Below are positions 1-7,583 of a stretch of DNA of 64,000 nt, piece after piece. The position numbers and the translations under genes are program-made. Source of the DNA: JALEFZ01 sp039817415. Its GTDB lineage: Bacteria > Bacteroidota > Bacteroidia > J057. The DNA lies in contig JBCBVV010000022.1 of NCBI GenBank assembly GCA_039817415.1, forward strand, positions 30,182-94,181, written 5' to 3'. Numbering within the stretch: position 1 is the first letter of the stretch; each line of letters opens with the position of its first letter. Below the pieces are notes generated by a model. That model was not told the origin of the DNA. It saw only the letters and a list, made by a program, of their open reading frames with translations, and searched no databases.

Positions 1-621
1 CTTGACAATGAAGTAGGTATCGTCCTTATATTCTTGTAACAATGATCGAAAAGCTTCAGGAAAATCTTTTCCCTGCTCCATCATGGACAGCACTCTTTTC
101 GCAGCGTATTTCTCATAAATAGGAGAAATCATTTTGAGACGCTCAACAATGGCTTTTTCATTTGTTTCAAGAGCTTCTGACTCCAGTTCAGGTGAATAGG
201 GCCCTTCAGCCTCCTCGAAATGCCAATCTTCTTCCTTCTGTTTATTAAATACATCTATAATTTCCCCCTTTCTTCTGAGCATGATATTGGCTTTGAGGCC
301 ATGCATTTTGAAAATCAATTCATGCTGGTTGCTAAAATGCATGATGAGAATCCTTTCAAAAGGGACGACAGTAATATTTTCTAATCGTAGCTCAATTGCA
401 TCAGGGAAGAGATTAACCACATTTTTGCGGGCCTTGGAATAGGATGGAAGGGCTACCAGAAAAGTCTGTGGTGTATGACATCCCACTCGTAAATAGGTGC
501 CTTCCAGTTCTAGTATCAGCTCATTTTTGTTTTGGGAAAAGGCAGAGAGAATGCGTTCACCTTTGTGGCGTTGGAGAAGAAGTTCTCCTAATCGAACCAA
601 TGTATAATGATGAAAGTGCAT
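1..621 (-). CDS. NFACT-family (RqcH/FbpA-like) protein, N-terminal part, cut by window edge
   Basis: An open frame runs from an ATG at 621 to the left edge without a stop (207 codons), so the gene continues outside the window. The translation starts MHFHHYTLVRLGELLLQ and contains ELEGTYLRVGCH, YSKARKNVVNLFPDAIELRL and FKMHGLKANIMLRRKG, which fit the NFACT-N domain of Bacteroidota RqcH-like proteins. In the characterised family the protein binds the 50S subunit with peptidyl-tRNA and adds C-terminal alanine tails during ribosome rescue. The helix-hairpin-helix, coiled-coil and NFACT-R parts would lie beyond the edge. An in-frame TGA at 637-639 upstream of the ATG supports this start. Family assignment is by recall of motifs, not a search. 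Confidence 0.75.
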   Translation of the reverse strand, partial: MHFHHYTLVRLGELLLQRHKGERILSAFSQNKNELILELEGTYLRVGCHTPQTFLVALPSYSKARKNVVNLFPDAIELRLENITVVPFERILIMHFSNQHELIFKMHGLKANIMLRRKGEIIDVFNKQKEEDWHFEEAEGPYSPELESEALETNEKAIVERLKMISPIYEKYAAKRVLSMMEQGKDFPEAFRSLLQEYKDDTYFIVK

Positions 622-718
622 GATGTAGGTGGCCGCTCAACGAAAGAATGGGTGCTTTGGGATGATACCGAGGGGTAAAGATGAACCTTATCTCCTAACG
701 AAAAAAGTCAAGTTAGGG

Positions 719-742
719 TTTGAGATAATTATTCTAACTTTG
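719..742 (+). promoter_or_regulatory. Bacteroidota -7 element upstream of tsaB
   Basis: TAACTTTG at 735-742 matches the Bacteroidota -7 consensus TAnnTTTG exactly. It ends only 4 nt before the tsaB ATG at 747, so transcription would begin at or next to the start codon. The only upstream TTTG (719-722) is 12 nt away, shorter than the usual 17-21, so the -33 part is unclear. Confidence 0.45.
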
Positions 743-746
743 GTGT

Positions 747-1469
747 ATGAAACAGAAGGAAGAGCAGGGACCCTTGATTCTTATGATGGAAACGGCCACA
801 AATGTGGGTTCCGTTGGATTGTATGCAGGCGAAGAATGTTTAGGGCATGTGGATATCAGAAAGGGTAGGTTACACGCCAAATTATTGCTTCCGTTGGTTA
901 AAGATCTCCTGCAAAAACTGTCTGTTTCTCCCGCGGATTTGGCAGCAATAGCGGTGAGCAAAGGACCTGGTTCTTACACGGGTCTACGTGTAGGCGTATC
1001 TACAGCGAAAGGGCTGTGCATGGCCTTGGATAAACCCTTGATGTCCCTGAATAGCTTGGAAGTCTTGGCATGGCAGGTTGAGGAAGTGGCCCGAAAATTA
1101 AACGCCTTTGTAGCTCCCATGATAGATGCAAGGAGAATGGAAGTGTATACGGCCCTTTATTCCCCTTCTATGACCAAAGTGGAGGAGATTCATGCGCACA
1201 TTCTTGACGAACATTCCTTTCAAGAGCCATTAAGTAAGGAGAAAATCATCTTTGTAGGGGATGGGGCTGCTAAGGCAGAATCTCTCTTTTCTTCTCATCC
1301 TAATGCTTTGGTCCTAAAAGAAGTCCTTTCTTCTACATCATCATTAGGGAAACCGCTCAATTCTAAACTTCAGGAGAATCAATTTGAGGACCTTGTAACC
1401 TTTGAACCTTTTTATTTGAAGGATTTCGTAGCCACCAAACCCAAGGATAGGTTAAAGGAAACTCGCTGA
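747..1469 (+). CDS. tsaB: tRNA threonylcarbamoyladenosine biosynthesis protein TsaB
   Basis: 240 residues, typical of TsaB. The N-terminal ASKHA-fold strand reads LILMMETATNVGSVGLY, followed by the hallmark GPGSYTGLRVG at about residue 72, then a weakly conserved C-terminal half as usual in this family. TsaB is the catalytically inactive partner of TsaD; with TsaE they transfer threonylcarbamoyl from TsaC/Sua5 product to A37 of ANN-decoding tRNAs in the cytoplasm. The start at 747 puts ten residues before the first strand; in-frame ATGs at 783 and 786 would remove part of that strand and are unlikely. It is monocistronic here, convergent with the DUF445 gene 29 bp downstream. Confidence 0.93.
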   Translation: MKQKEEQGPLILMMETATNVGSVGLYAGEECLGHVDIRKGRLHAKLLLPLVKDLLQKLSVSPADLAAIAVSKGPGSYTGLRVGVSTAKGLCMALDKPLMSLNSLEVLAWQVEEVARKLNAFVAPMIDARRMEVYTALYSPSMTKVEEIHAHILDEHSFQEPLSKEKIIFVGDGAAKAESLFSSHPNALVLKEVLSSTSSLGKPLNSKLQENQFEDLVTFEPFYLKDFVATKPKDRLKETR

Positions 1470-1498
1470 GAATGAATAGATGGGGTGTATAGGAAACC

Positions 1499-2779
1499 CT
1501 AGCCCATAATACTACCCCCAAAGACCAGTAGCATCTGCATCATTCCAGCCCCAAGTCCAAGCAGGGCCCCTACAAGGATTAATTTCCACTCATCTTTTTG
1601 GAATACAGGTCTCAGGAAACTGACAAATTCTGTAGGTCCTAAGCCTTGCATACGGGATTTTAAGGTGTGCTCTATGTCCAGCGCCTCTTCAGCATAGCCG
1701 AAGATATGCTTGATGGAGCGCGGCAATTCATCGACGAAACGTTGGGCAATCTGATTCTTGACTTTAACGTATTTTTTGGTGCCTTGGGTAAGCTGGAATA
1801 GAGGTTTGGACATACCTGCAATTTCATCAATGGCCTTTTTAACCTGAAGCTGAACCATATGCATAAGTCGTTCAGAAGTAGGACCATTGATCATTTTCTG
1901 GAAGATTTGTTCCGATGTCAAAATCCGTTGAGCGACGATCTTAGCATACTCTTCTGCCACTTCCATCTGTCTTTTGATAAAGAGTCCTTGGATGGTAAAC
2001 ATGCCGATTTTTCTAGGACGTAGAGGAACAAAGATCATTCTTAGGGCCAAGTAGTTGGTTGCCCATCCCACCAATAAGCCTGCAAAAGGAAGGGTCCATG
2101 CGGCTAACTCTTGGGATACCCCCATGCCGAGTTGGAGAAAAAGGAACAGTCCCATTTGAAGCAAGCCAAAGAGGAAGCCAAAGTATAGGCCAGATCGTTC
2201 AATAAACCTGAACTCCTTGTCACCCACCCGAAGGAATATCTGGTTGAGCAGTTCTCTATCGGTTTCGAGGGCCTCGATCACCATGGCTTTTAAGTCGAAG
2301 AGGTCGGTGATATTGACCTTTATGTCTTCCATGAGCTTTTCTACCGCTACAGGTAGGCCAAGGGACATGCGCTGGTAAATGGTATTCTTGATGAGGTTAG
2401 GCGCGGATTCCCAAATGACCGGAGCTTCCTTTTCCATTACCTCTCCTACAATCTCAATAGATAGCCTATTGAGCGCAGGTTCCATTTCTTCGGCAACACG
2501 TTCTGGATCAATCTGTTCGAAGCGATCTTCGATGGTAATGAGTTTCTCGGTAAGGAGATCAACCGCCTTACCCGCCATTTCTCCAGCTTTATTAGGAATA
2601 ATTCCTTGCCAGCCAATGAAGCCTACCCCTATAAATTCAAGTGGGTAGAAGGTCATTTTTAAGGCGATTACATTGGTAGCCCAGCCTACAATCGCAGAGA
2701 TAATAGGGATGGAAGCATACTTCCAGAAATCAGCCGAAGAAACAACTTCAAGAAGGTATTCCCACATATGGAGGGTCAA
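1499..2779 (-). CDS. DUF445 family membrane protein
   Basis: 426 residues. Hydrophobic segments lie near residues 17-40, 199-220, 228-250 and 400-423, with a long charged helical region between them. The motif GWATN..AL.M appears twice, at the first and third membrane segments (GWATNVIALKM and GWATNYLALRM), as is typical of DUF445 and suggesting an old internal duplication. IIPNKAGEMAGK near residue 60 is another family hallmark. Function is unknown; members are inner-membrane proteins sometimes linked to envelope stress. The ATG at 2779 is used; a second in-frame ATG four codons later is equally possible. No operon partner is adjacent. Confidence 0.8.
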   Translation of the reverse strand: MTLHMWEYLLEVVSSADFWKYASIPIISAIVGWATNVIALKMTFYPLEFIGVGFIGWQGIIPNKAGEMAGKAVDLLTEKLITIEDRFEQIDPERVAEEMEPALNRLSIEIVGEVMEKEAPVIWESAPNLIKNTIYQRMSLGLPVAVEKLMEDIKVNITDLFDLKAMVIEALETDRELLNQIFLRVGDKEFRFIERSGLYFGFLFGLLQMGLFLFLQLGMGVSQELAAWTLPFAGLLVGWATNYLALRMIFVPLRPRKIGMFTIQGLFIKRQMEVAEEYAKIVAQRILTSEQIFQKMINGPTSERLMHMVQLQVKKAIDEIAGMSKPLFQLTQGTKKYVKVKNQIAQRFVDELPRSIKHIFGYAEEALDIEHTLKSRMQGLGPTEFVSFLRPVFQKDEWKLILVGALLGLGAGMMQMLLVFGGSIMG

Positions 2780-2869
2780 ATGGTGTTTTGTTTGTGCAAA
2801 CTAAGAAAAACTGCCCAAAATGTTGAGTAGAAGGGAAATTGAGTGATAGGAAGAAGGGGAGTAGAGGTA

Positions 2870-2899
2870 TAAAAAAATCCCGACCAATGGGCCGGGATT
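2870..2899 (-). terminator. Intrinsic terminator of the lipocalin-like lipoprotein gene
   Basis: A 10-bp stem (2876-2885 with 2890-2899, one mismatch, 4-nt loop) lies 25 bp after the lipoprotein stop. Read on the minus strand it is followed by a run of seven T. Confidence 0.75.
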
Positions 2900-2923
2900 G
2901 CAAAAGCATATCTTGTGTAGACC

Positions 2924-3355
2924 TTAGTCCACCTCAAGGCGGATTTCAGTAGAATCTCCAGTATCTCTCAACCAAAACTCAGACTGAGTTAGTCGAAGGA
3001 TCTCGAATTCAAGATTTCTTGGTACTGGGATAATTGTATTAGAAGTAAGGTCTAGTTCGAAGATGGTCTCATCATTGTCTAGGTCCCATGTTCCGGTGTA
3101 GTTAATGGGTACTTCTAGCAATTCTAGGATAACATCGGCTTCTTTGTCATCCTCGAAGGAGAATGCAGCTTCATCCCATGCGTCGGTAACATCATTACCT
3201 GCGCTATCAGTTGCAGAAACAACTTCCCAATCCTGAGCAACACGGGCCGTAGCAGATTGCAAGCTCACAAAAGGCCCTTCCGGATATTTACAGCTAGAAA
3301 GACCGGCTGCTATCAGGATACTCAAACATACTGTTACGAAAGTTTTGCGTGTCAT
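2924..3355 (-). CDS. Small lipoprotein, lipocalin-like
   Basis: 143 residues. A type II signal peptide ends in the lipobox LSSC with Cys22 as the lipidation site. The mature part has the pattern of Bacteroidota lipocalin-like lipoproteins: a W..V followed by paired beta strands such as NYTGTWDLDNDETIF and a C-terminal EFWLRDTGDSTEIRLEVD. Such proteins are predicted small beta barrels in the outer-membrane inner leaflet or on the surface; no substrate can be proposed. It is divergent from gapA with 231 bp between them. A -7-like TAACTTTA abuts the ATG on the minus strand. Confidence 0.7.
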   Translation of the reverse strand: MTRKTFVTVCLSILIAAGLSSCKYPEGPFVSLQSATARVAQDWEVVSATDSAGNDVTDAWDEAAFSFEDDKEADVILELLEVPINYTGTWDLDNDETIFELDLTSNTIIPVPRNLEFEILRLTQSEFWLRDTGDSTEIRLEVD

Positions 3356-3465
3356 AAAGTTAATAGTTGGTTTTACTTTCCACTTAGAAACGATGATGGG
3401 GATAATTTAGTGTCTGTCGTACCAAGGACAATGATCAAAATCAGGGGTTGCATGACAAATATTTG

Positions 3466-3497
3466 TTGAAATTCTTGATAATCAGCATGTATATTTG
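3466..3497 (+). promoter_or_regulatory. Likely gapA promoter
   Basis: TATATTTG at 3490-3497 is an exact TAnnTTTG -7 element, with TTG at 3466-3468 and a 21-nt spacer as a possible -33 element. It would give gapA a 5' leader of about 85 nt. Confidence 0.45.
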
Positions 3498-3586
3498 AAT
3501 CGCTCTCCTCTATTGTTTTTCAAATTGCGCCTTTCTATTTTGCGCGCGCTGAAACACATGTATTTTTTCACCTCAACAATAGATTT

Positions 3587-4588
3587 ATGGCAATTAAAGT
3601 CGGCATCAATGGTTTTGGTCGTATTGGCCGCCTGGTTTTTCGTGCATTACTCGACAGACCTGATGTAGAGATCGTAAAGATCAACGATCTGACTGACAAC
3701 AGAACGCTTGCTCAGCTCTTGAAATTTGACTCTATCCACGGAAAGTTTCAGGGAACTGTTTCTTTCGATGATGAGTCTCTGACTGTGAATGGCCAGCGTA
3801 TTTTGGCGAGTTCTGAGAGAAATCCTGAAGATTTGGGTTGGGGAGATCTCGGAGTAGACGTAGTAGTTGAATCTACTGGTGTCTTCCGTACCCGTGAAAA
3901 AGCCGGTCTTCACCTGAATGCTGGTGCCAAGAAAGTAGTTATCTCTGCTCCTGCAAAAGGTGAAGTAGATGCTACTGTAGTATTAGGTGTGAACGATGAC
4001 GTTCTGACAGCTGATATGAAGGTAATCTCCAATGCTTCTTGTACCACCAACTGCTTGGCTCCTATGGCCAAGGTGTTGAATGACAAATTTGGAATCCAGA
4101 GTGGCTTCATGACCACCATCCACGCATATACAGCTGATCAGCGTATCCAAGACGCTCCTCACTCTGACCTGCGTCGTGCTCGTGCCGCTGCAGTAAACAT
4201 CGTACCCACCACAACGGGTGCTGCTGTTGCTGTAGGATTGGTTCTTCCTGAATTGAAAGGAAAACTCGACGGAATCGCCGCTCGTGTGCCTGTACCAGAT
4301 GGTTCTTTGACTGACCTTACTGTCATCCTTGATAAGGTTGTTACAGCTGAGGAAGTAAATGCAGCTATGAAGGAAGCTTCTGAGACTTACATGAAAGGTA
4401 TTCTTGAGTACTCCGAAGATCCATTGGTAAGTACTGACATCGTTGGAAACCCACACTCTAACATCTTCGACGCCCCTATGACCAAGGTTATGGGGAATAT
4501 GGTAAAAGTCGTAGGATGGTATGACAATGAGTGGGGATACTCTAGCCGTGTAGCGGATCTTTTGGTTAAAATGGCCAAGCTTTCCTAA
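3587..4588 (+). CDS. gapA: Type I glyceraldehyde-3-phosphate dehydrogenase
   Basis: 333 residues, the normal length for type I GAPDH. The NAD-binding loop GINGFGRIGR opens the protein and the active-site segment ASCTTNCLAP carries the catalytic cysteine near residue 150, with the downstream histidine in TTIHAYTADQ. The C-terminal GWYDNEWGYSSRV is also canonical. It catalyses the reversible phosphorylating oxidation of glyceraldehyde 3-phosphate in glycolysis and gluconeogenesis, in the cytoplasm. It stands alone between its own promoter and a strong terminator. Codon choice looks more biased than in neighbouring genes, as expected for high expression. Confidence 0.97.
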   Translation: MAIKVGINGFGRIGRLVFRALLDRPDVEIVKINDLTDNRTLAQLLKFDSIHGKFQGTVSFDDESLTVNGQRILASSERNPEDLGWGDLGVDVVVESTGVFRTREKAGLHLNAGAKKVVISAPAKGEVDATVVLGVNDDVLTADMKVISNASCTTNCLAPMAKVLNDKFGIQSGFMTTIHAYTADQRIQDAPHSDLRRARAAAVNIVPTTTGAAVAVGLVLPELKGKLDGIAARVPVPDGSLTDLTVILDKVVTAEEVNAAMKEASETYMKGILEYSEDPLVSTDIVGNPHSNIFDAPMTKVMGNMVKVVGWYDNEWGYSSRVADLLVKMAKLS

Positions 4589-4613
4589 GACACTTGATAA
4601 GTTTTATGATACC

Positions 4614-4647
4614 ATAGGGGGACAAGTAATTGTTCCCCTATTTTTTT
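4614..4647 (+). terminator. Intrinsic terminator of gapA
   Basis: An 11-bp stem with one G-T wobble (4614-4624 with 4631-4641) and a 6-nt loop is followed by seven T, 25 bp after the gapA stop. Confidence 0.85.
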
Positions 4648-4908
4648 ATAGTTAAGTGTCTCATTTGTCCAGAAAAATATTCGACTTTCTCTTCCAAAAA
4701 CTTAAAAGGCGATGTGAGAGCTGTAAATGTATTTGTTCCCGAATAGGTAGAGTTGGAAATACTAACCTAAGGCTCTTTTTTGATTGAGGGTATTTTGTTT
4801 CCTTGTTCGTAGGATAGCATCTAGGCTTGAATTGATCAGATGAACATTTATTTAGACAAGTAAAGATAAAAGTACGCATACGTGCATATTCCTTTTTATC
4901 CCTATACC
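4648..4908. other. Intergenic stretch with no recognised gene
   Basis: AT-rich sequence between the gapA terminator and the next gene. A minus-strand open frame crosses it but has cysteine-rich, non-protein-like composition and overlaps the start of the following gene; I see no tRNA, terminator or clear promoter here. Confidence 0.4.
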
Positions 4909-5601
4909 ATGAAAATAGAATTCGTACAGTACAGAGTATTTCCGACGGAGGGAGATTTAGAGGACTTCCTCCATCTTGTGAAAAAAAAGAACATCCCTTA
5001 CAAATTAGAGAAATTTGCATCTGCAGCAGATAGTACCTTTCTAGGTCAAGCGGCCGCTAAGGAGTTTATTCTTAAAATACCGATTTCTAGGGTTGATGAG
5101 CTCAATCGTTTCCTAGAAAAAGAAGCCGAGGAATTCTTCCCCAGTTTATCCCGCGATTATTTTATGTTTCAGTCATCTAACGAAGAGTTGTTAGAGATCC
5201 TTAAAAACCCCAGAGATTGGGGAATCGAAAATGTAGTTTACGCAGGAAAAATCCTTGAGGAGCGAAACATTGGCTTTTCCCTTTCTTCCATTAAGGAGGA
5301 AGTTCGTCAACGTGAGATTGAGTTTGAAAAACCGGTTAAAGCAAATTCTGCTCTTATTTGGATGGGCTACCTTTTTTTACCCTTTTCCTATGTCATGGGT
5401 GAATCTTATGCAGGGACCCTTAGTATTTTCATTGGATTTTACCTATTCGTTACCAAAAAGAACAATTCAAAGGGCGAGTCCTTTCCTGCCTTTGATGAAA
5501 GAAGCCGATTGCATGGTAAAATCTTAATTGGGCTAGGGATTCTATTCTGGATTCTTACAAATCTCTGGTATTATGTCCTTTCGAGATACTTTTTTAATTA
5601 A
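4909..5601 (+). CDS. Uncharacterised protein with C-terminal membrane segments
   Basis: 230 residues from the ATG at 4909 (MKIEFVQYRV). The same frame can begin nine codons earlier at a GTG, but no signal favours that. The first ~130 residues are soluble with two repeated alternations of strand and helix; they include FLGQAAAKEFILKIP and RVDELNRFLEKEAEEF, resembling the small putative signal-transduction domains found in pairs in Bacteroidota, but I cannot name the family. Three hydrophobic segments follow at about residues 140-160, 165-183 and 205-225. Function unknown. Confidence 0.65.
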   Translation: MKIEFVQYRVFPTEGDLEDFLHLVKKKNIPYKLEKFASAADSTFLGQAAAKEFILKIPISRVDELNRFLEKEAEEFFPSLSRDYFMFQSSNEELLEILKNPRDWGIENVVYAGKILEERNIGFSLSSIKEEVRQREIEFEKPVKANSALIWMGYLFLPFSYVMGESYAGTLSIFIGFYLFVTKKNNSKGESFPAFDERSRLHGKILIGLGILFWILTNLWYYVLSRYFFN

Positions 5602-5764
5602 AACTACCTTTGAGCCAATGGGAAGTTGGGGGTGCTCCATCCAGACTGATATTGTATAAGGAACAGCTTGTTGTTCGAAACTGAGAACTGGTGGAGGTTG
5701 GTCGATTGGAAATTCTGGGGGAGAGCAGTGGGATTTGATGGATTGCTCAAACCGATGAAAGGCT

Positions 5765-5838
5765 AAAAAAAAGAAGCACGCAACAATACGGTGGTTCCAA
5801 AACTGCCATTTGGCTGTCTCTTTCACGTATTGTTGCGT
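5765..5838 (-). terminator. Long-loop hairpin, probable rsfS terminator
   Basis: A perfect 13-bp inverted repeat (5778-5790 with 5826-5838) encloses 35 nt that contain a small internal 5-bp stem. On the minus strand the hairpin is followed 5 nt later by eight T (5772-5765). It starts 25 bp after the rsfS stop, so an intrinsic terminator with an unusually large loop is the simplest reading. Confidence 0.55.
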
Positions 5839-5862
5839 ACAAAATATGAGGTTTAATCAGAC

Positions 5863-6231
5863 CTAGAGGTCTTCAATCTTATCCATGTTGGCATCTCCCC
5901 ACAGCGCCTCCAATCGATAAAAATCTCTTGTATCTTTTTGGAAGACGTGGACAACTACATTGACATAGTCAAGTAGGACCCATTCACCTGCGGTCAGACC
6001 TTCTTTGTTAATGGGTTTTTCAGAACCTTCTTCGCGGATGACATCCATAACAGACTCTGCCAGTGAACTTACGTGTCTGTCGGAAGTTCCTGTACAAATG
6101 ACAAAATAATCCGTAATGGCACCATCCACCTCGCGGAGGTCCATCCTGACAATATTCTTTCCTTTCAGGTCCTGCAGGCCTTTGATCGCTAGATCAGTCA
6201 GAGATTTTGCATCGAGTGCGAGTTTAGTCAT
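5863..6231 (-). CDS. rsfS: Ribosomal silencing factor RsfS
   Basis: 122 residues. The translation has the family pattern L....GLQDLKGKNIVRMDLREVDGAITDYFVICTG at residues ~18-50, then TSDRHVSSLAES and the C-terminal GEWVLLDYVNVVVHVF with DFYRLEALW. RsfS binds uL14 on the large ribosomal subunit and blocks subunit joining when nutrients are scarce. In many Bacteroidota rsfS lies beside ftsH or birA; here it stands alone, divergent from queA with 98 bp between starts. Confidence 0.95.
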   Translation of the reverse strand: MTKLALDAKSLTDLAIKGLQDLKGKNIVRMDLREVDGAITDYFVICTGTSDRHVSSLAESVMDVIREEGSEKPINKEGLTAGEWVLLDYVNVVVHVFQKDTRDFYRLEALWGDANMDKIEDL

Positions 6232-6329
6232 TCAAACAAATTAGGGTTGATAAAAGTAATTGTAGAAATTTGAGGGGTTTATCTTTCTCCTCTTATAATC
6301 AAATATAACAGAATCTTTTATTCGAATAC

Positions 6330-7583
6330 ATGTCACGTTTTCCCCAGTATGTTCCCGAGGAACTCAAAAGCCTTCGATTAAGTGATTTTCACTATGAGCT
6401 GCCTTCAGAAAGAATAGCCAAATTTCCCTTGGAAAAAAGAGACGATTCTCAGCTGTTGGTCTATAAAGGGGGAGATATTCGTCATGAGCGCTTTTACTCC
6501 CTTGCAGATCAGTTGCCAGAAAATGGGATATTAGTTTTCAACAATACTCGAGTAGTAAAGGCACGCATGTATTTCCAGCGAGCTACGGGAGCAACGATAG
6601 AAATTCTATTGCTTTCTCCTACCCAACCACACGATATACAGATGGCTTTGCAGGCAAATGAGGAGGGGTGTTGGCATTGTGTGGTTGGTAATAAGAAACG
6701 TTGGAAAGAGAATGAGGTTTTAGAATTGCCCTTAAAAATTGAAGGGAAAGCAGAAACTATTCGAGCCTCTTGGGTTAATAAGGCTGATAATGAGGTCCGA
6801 TTGAGTTGGACAGGTGAAATGGCCTTTAGCCAAATATTGGAACATATCGGAAATTTACCCCTTCCTCCCTATTTGAACAGAGAAGCGAACGACAAGGACC
6901 TTCATCAGTACCAGACCATTTATGCCAAACAAGAAGGAGCCGTAGCCGCACCGACCGCTGGCCTTCATTTTACCCAAGAAGTTCTTGGCTCTTTACAAGA
7001 CAAAGGCATTAGAACGACAGAGGTAACCCTGCATGTTGGGGCAGGAACCTTCCTTCCCGTCAAGGAAGAAGAAGTCGCCGCTCATAATATGCATGAAGAG
7101 CAAGTCGTCCTTCAACTGGATCAATTGAAGTTTCTTTTAGATGAAAAGGGTTCCGTGATTCCCGTCGGAACAACTGCCATGCGATTTTTAGAAAGTATCT
7201 ATTTCCTAGGGGTAAAGATTATCGAAGGGAAGGTAGAGGATTGTCAGCAGCCCTTTCATGTGGGGAGTTATGAACCCTACCAAGCGGAAAAATCGTGGCC
7301 TTCTGCCAAAGAAGCCATACAGGCTATCATCAACCTGATGGAGAAAAAAGGCATCACTCGCTGGATAGGGGAAACGCAGATTTACATCCTCCCGTCCTAT
7401 GAATTTAGAATGTGTAGAGGCATCATTACGAATTTTCATATGCCCGAAACTACCCTAATGCTCCTCGTAGCCGCCTTGGTTGGAGAGGATTGGAAAAGGA
7501 TTTATCAGGAAGCCATGAAAAATGGATATCGCTTTCTGAGTTATGGAGACAGTTCTCTGTTGCTACCGAATTTACCTACTTAA
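6330..7583 (+). CDS. queA: S-adenosylmethionine:tRNA ribosyltransferase-isomerase
   Basis: 417 residues, longer than the ~350 of proteobacterial QueA but usual for the Bacteroidota form. Recognisable pieces are LSDFHYELPSERIAKFPLEKRDDSQLLV near residue 20, ILVFNNTRVVKARM, the APTAGLHFT signature near residue 210, TEVTLHVGAGTFLPV and the C-terminal IITNFHMPETTLMLLVAAL. QueA transfers and isomerises the ribosyl part of SAM onto preQ1 in tRNA to make epoxyqueuosine. A predicted queuosine-precursor transporter occurs at 42.4 kb. The 3' end overlaps the convergent thioredoxin-fold gene by 8 bp. Confidence 0.95.
   Translation: MSRFPQYVPEELKSLRLSDFHYELPSERIAKFPLEKRDDSQLLVYKGGDIRHERFYSLADQLPENGILVFNNTRVVKARMYFQRATGATIEILLLSPTQPHDIQMALQANEEGCWHCVVGNKKRWKENEVLELPLKIEGKAETIRASWVNKADNEVRLSWTGEMAFSQILEHIGNLPLPPYLNREANDKDLHQYQTIYAKQEGAVAAPTAGLHFTQEVLGSLQDKGIRTTEVTLHVGAGTFLPVKEEEVAAHNMHEEQVVLQLDQLKFLLDEKGSVIPVGTTAMRFLESIYFLGVKIIEGKVEDCQQPFHVGSYEPYQAEKSWPSAKEAIQAIINLMEKKGITRWIGETQIYILPSYEFRMCRGIITNFHMPETTLMLLVAALVGEDWKRIYQEAMKNGYRFLSYGDSSLLLPNLPT

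Noticed and set aside
4661..5020. Minus-strand open frame of 119 codons after gapA
   Set aside because: Composition is Cys/Arg-rich and not protein-like, and it overlaps the start of the plus-strand gene at 4909.
5542..5826. Minus-strand open frame of 94 codons downstream of rsfS
   Set aside because: It needs a GTG start inside the rsfS terminator stem, its C-terminal part is antisense to the membrane protein gene, and no family pattern is visible.
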